Below the pieces are notes generated by a model. That model was not told where the DNA came from, searched no databases, and saw only the letters and a list, made by a program, of their open reading frames with translations. Of a stretch of DNA of 64,000 bases, positions 62,659 to 64,000 are shown piece after piece. A program made the translations under genes and the position numbers. The stretch is from Flavobacterium araucananum (GTDB lineage Bacteria; Bacteroidota; Bacteroidia; Flavobacteriales; Flavobacteriaceae). The DNA lies in contig NZ_MUGS01000005.1 of NCBI RefSeq assembly GCF_002222055.1, positions 271,166 to 335,165 of the forward strand. The letters are read 5' to 3'. Positions within the stretch are counted from its first letter, which is position 1, and every line of letters starts with the position of its first letter.

Positions 62659-62877
62659 ATGTTATTAGCAACGCAATTGGAAAGAGTGTTTATACTTAAA
62701 GATAAAGGACACGATATTATATTGACCGATCCCGAACCACGTTGGAGCGTGGAAGCAGTACTAAATTTTTATGCTAACAGATATCCCATTTTGACAACCG
62801 CCAAAATATCTGCACCCGCCATCAAGGATGATGCAGTGGAGTACCGATTTGAGAGCGTAATGGGAACTAAAGGATAA
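62659..62877 (+). CDS. PRTRC system protein C
   Basis: A 72-residue protein with the family start MLLATQLERVFILKDKGHD, the DPEPRWSVEAVLNFYANRYP core, and an end in EYRFESVMGTKG. The ATG at 62659 is chosen over an in-frame upstream start that overlaps the E gene. It sits between PRTRC E and the long truncated gene, all on the same strand. Confidence 0.9.
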   Translation: MLLATQLERVFILKDKGHDIILTDPEPRWSVEAVLNFYANRYPILTTAKISAPAIKDDAVEYRFESVMGTKG

Positions 62878-62894
62878 TTTAAAATTTTAAAGCA

Positions 62895-64000
62895 ATGGAT
62901 TATGCACAAACATATCATATCGGGAACAATAAAGCCACCCGAAGAAAAACGACAAAGGCAGTTGTACAAACAGCTCAGCGAGTTCAACCAATGGATGCAA
63001 AAACCAAAGGATGCCACCGAGGTTCAAAAAGACAAACGCCGGTCAGTACCTGTGGAAATGTTGCCAATGGTTTTCTAAAGACTTCGTTCCTGCCCAGACT
63101 GAAAGAAACGCAAACTGTACATGCTTGCCCAGAAACAGTAAGAACAGAAAGGGATTTTTATCAGTCCCTTTCCAAACTTGCTGGGCATTACAAGATAGAA
63201 CCAATGCAGACCAGTCAGTTTCAGTATCCGTACAATATGGCATTGGCTATATGGGATATGGAAGAAAAGTTAAGGCAAAGTGTTCTGAATTGGCAGGAAA
63301 TACGTTTGGTGCAGGACAGTAAGAAAACCTATTTCATCAGTGAGGAAAAATACAACACAGGCACAACCCTGTATTATATACCGATTGAACCACTGTATCA
63401 GATGCTCCACGACCCCAAGCGCAAAACAAACGCCCAACTGCTTATTTCTGTTTGCTCTTACCTGTACCACATTGCCGACATTCCTTATTTCAGACACGAA
63501 AACAGTTATCTGTATTGGATGTATGAAATGCACAAAGAATGGGTGGAACAGGACGACGAAACAGAAGAAAATGAAGCTTATAAACTTGAGTTTGAAAAAG
63601 TGGAATTCATAGGAGATTGTATCGAGCAAAAGATTTTTAACCCAATGAGTTTACAGGTATTTCAAAAGCGTTTAGAAACTTTTAAAAGAAGTGATGCATT
63701 CGACCACGAGTGTTGGCTGACAGCTTCCAATGCCTTTGCACTATTTACGGAATATCCAAAGGCAAGCATTTTCCGAAATGCTCCAATGCCCGAAGATGGC
63801 CCTGATAACGATGACGACGACAATGAGACCATTGGTATGGAAAAGTATATCTCTTTTATATCGCACACAAAAGGATGGCTATACGAGAACCTTGCCGAGA
63901 GCATCAACAACGAATTCAACGAATACGTAGCAATGCAGGAACCGACCATTTGCAAACGTTTTGACAAAAAAGTGGTCACGATGGATATTCTGGATAAAGT
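62895..64000 (+). CDS. Large PRTRC-linked protein, 3' end outside the window
   Basis: The frame stays open for 368 codons from the ATG at 62895 to the window end. The first ~80 residues are Lys/Arg-rich and low-complexity (MDYAQTYHIGNNKATRRKTT). A folded part follows, with WDMEEKLRQSVLNWQEIRLV, YYIPIEPLYQMLHDPK, an aspartate-rich stretch near residue 310 (DGPDNDDDDNETIG) and SHTKGWLYENLAESIN. It fits the slot usually held by an uncharacterised PRTRC-cassette protein between C and B, but I do not recognise a named family. No stop codon is reached, so length and function are open. Confidence 0.7.
   Translation, partial: MDYAQTYHIGNNKATRRKTTKAVVQTAQRVQPMDAKTKGCHRGSKRQTPVSTCGNVANGFLKTSFLPRLKETQTVHACPETVRTERDFYQSLSKLAGHYKIEPMQTSQFQYPYNMALAIWDMEEKLRQSVLNWQEIRLVQDSKKTYFISEEKYNTGTTLYYIPIEPLYQMLHDPKRKTNAQLLISVCSYLYHIADIPYFRHENSYLYWMYEMHKEWVEQDDETEENEAYKLEFEKVEFIGDCIEQKIFNPMSLQVFQKRLETFKRSDAFDHECWLTASNAFALFTEYPKASIFRNAPMPEDGPDNDDDDNETIGMEKYISFISHTKGWLYENLAESINNEFNEYVAMQEPTICKRFDKKVVTMDILDK

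Noticed and set aside
62895..63630. Several shorter frames on both strands in this interval
   Set aside because: All lie within the single long frame from 62895, which is continuous to the window end.

Overview
The window reads as a chromosome segment of a Bacteroidetes bacterium, most likely Flavobacterium or a close relative. The support is low GC throughout the core, flavobacterial promoter elements of the form TTG / TAnnTTTG, no Shine-Dalgarno dependence, and typical family members (DUF5683, WbqC, a double-length signal peptidase I, a TonB-type protein, the duplicated 'tgccacgaatt' intergenic repeats). Species cannot be fixed from the sequence alone.

Region 1 (1 to about 44.6 kb) is ordinary core chromosome. 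In order it holds: partial folD; a small membrane-protein / winged-helix-regulator unit with a shared operator; corA; an RluF-type pseudouridine synthase; a P450 / ABM-monooxygenase pair facing an ArsR-type regulator; an alpha/beta hydrolase; a degenerate zinc-ribbon coiled-coil protein with a NIF3 protein; a Txe/YoeB toxin-antitoxin pair behind three 22-bp-spaced operator repeats; lpxK; a TPR hybrid histidine kinase; GAPDH; lipA; an M48 protease; a PH-domain protein; tonB; an ECF sigma factor; a GT2 glycosyltransferase; PaiB-type and GNAT genes; murB; a Tat-signal aminotransferase; a GT4 glycosyltransferase; a rhodanese-thioredoxin lipoprotein; recF; ribH; mutL; two rhomboid proteases and an EEP phosphatase; wbqC; lepB; dapB; parB/parA; rlpA; and a di-haem cytochrome c peroxidase. 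Between 28.2 and 29.7 kb there is a decayed duplication around a tiny tryptophan-rich reading frame, plus a MITE/REP-like element.

Region 2 (about 44.6 to 59.4 kb) is an AT-rich defence island. It starts beside a decayed tRNA-Phe and a ~57-bp direct repeat, which looks like an integration scar. The island encodes a phosphorothioate DNA-modification and restriction system in a convergent layout. One arm is an Xre regulator, dptF, dptG, dptH and an AIPR-family protein (plus strand). The other arm is dndC, dndD and dndE (minus strand). The 3' ends of the AIPR gene and dndE overlap by 10 bp. DndC, DndD and DndE, with a cysteine desulfurase from elsewhere, would put sulfur into the DNA backbone; DptFGH would attack unmodified DNA. 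No dndA or dndB is present. A 13-bp box is shared by the Xre promoter and the dndC promoter and may couple both arms. The AIPR protein carries a possible PD-(D/E)xK-like nuclease signature and is the least expected member.

Region 3 (about 59.4 to 64 kb) is visibly richer in GC and belongs to a mobile-element backbone: a large nested hairpin, ssb, a DUF932 protein, an unknown 131-aa protein, PRTRC proteins E and C, and a large gene that runs off the window. It suggests that the Dnd/Dpt cargo sits next to, or inside, an integrative or plasmid-derived element whose integrase and transfer genes lie outside this window.
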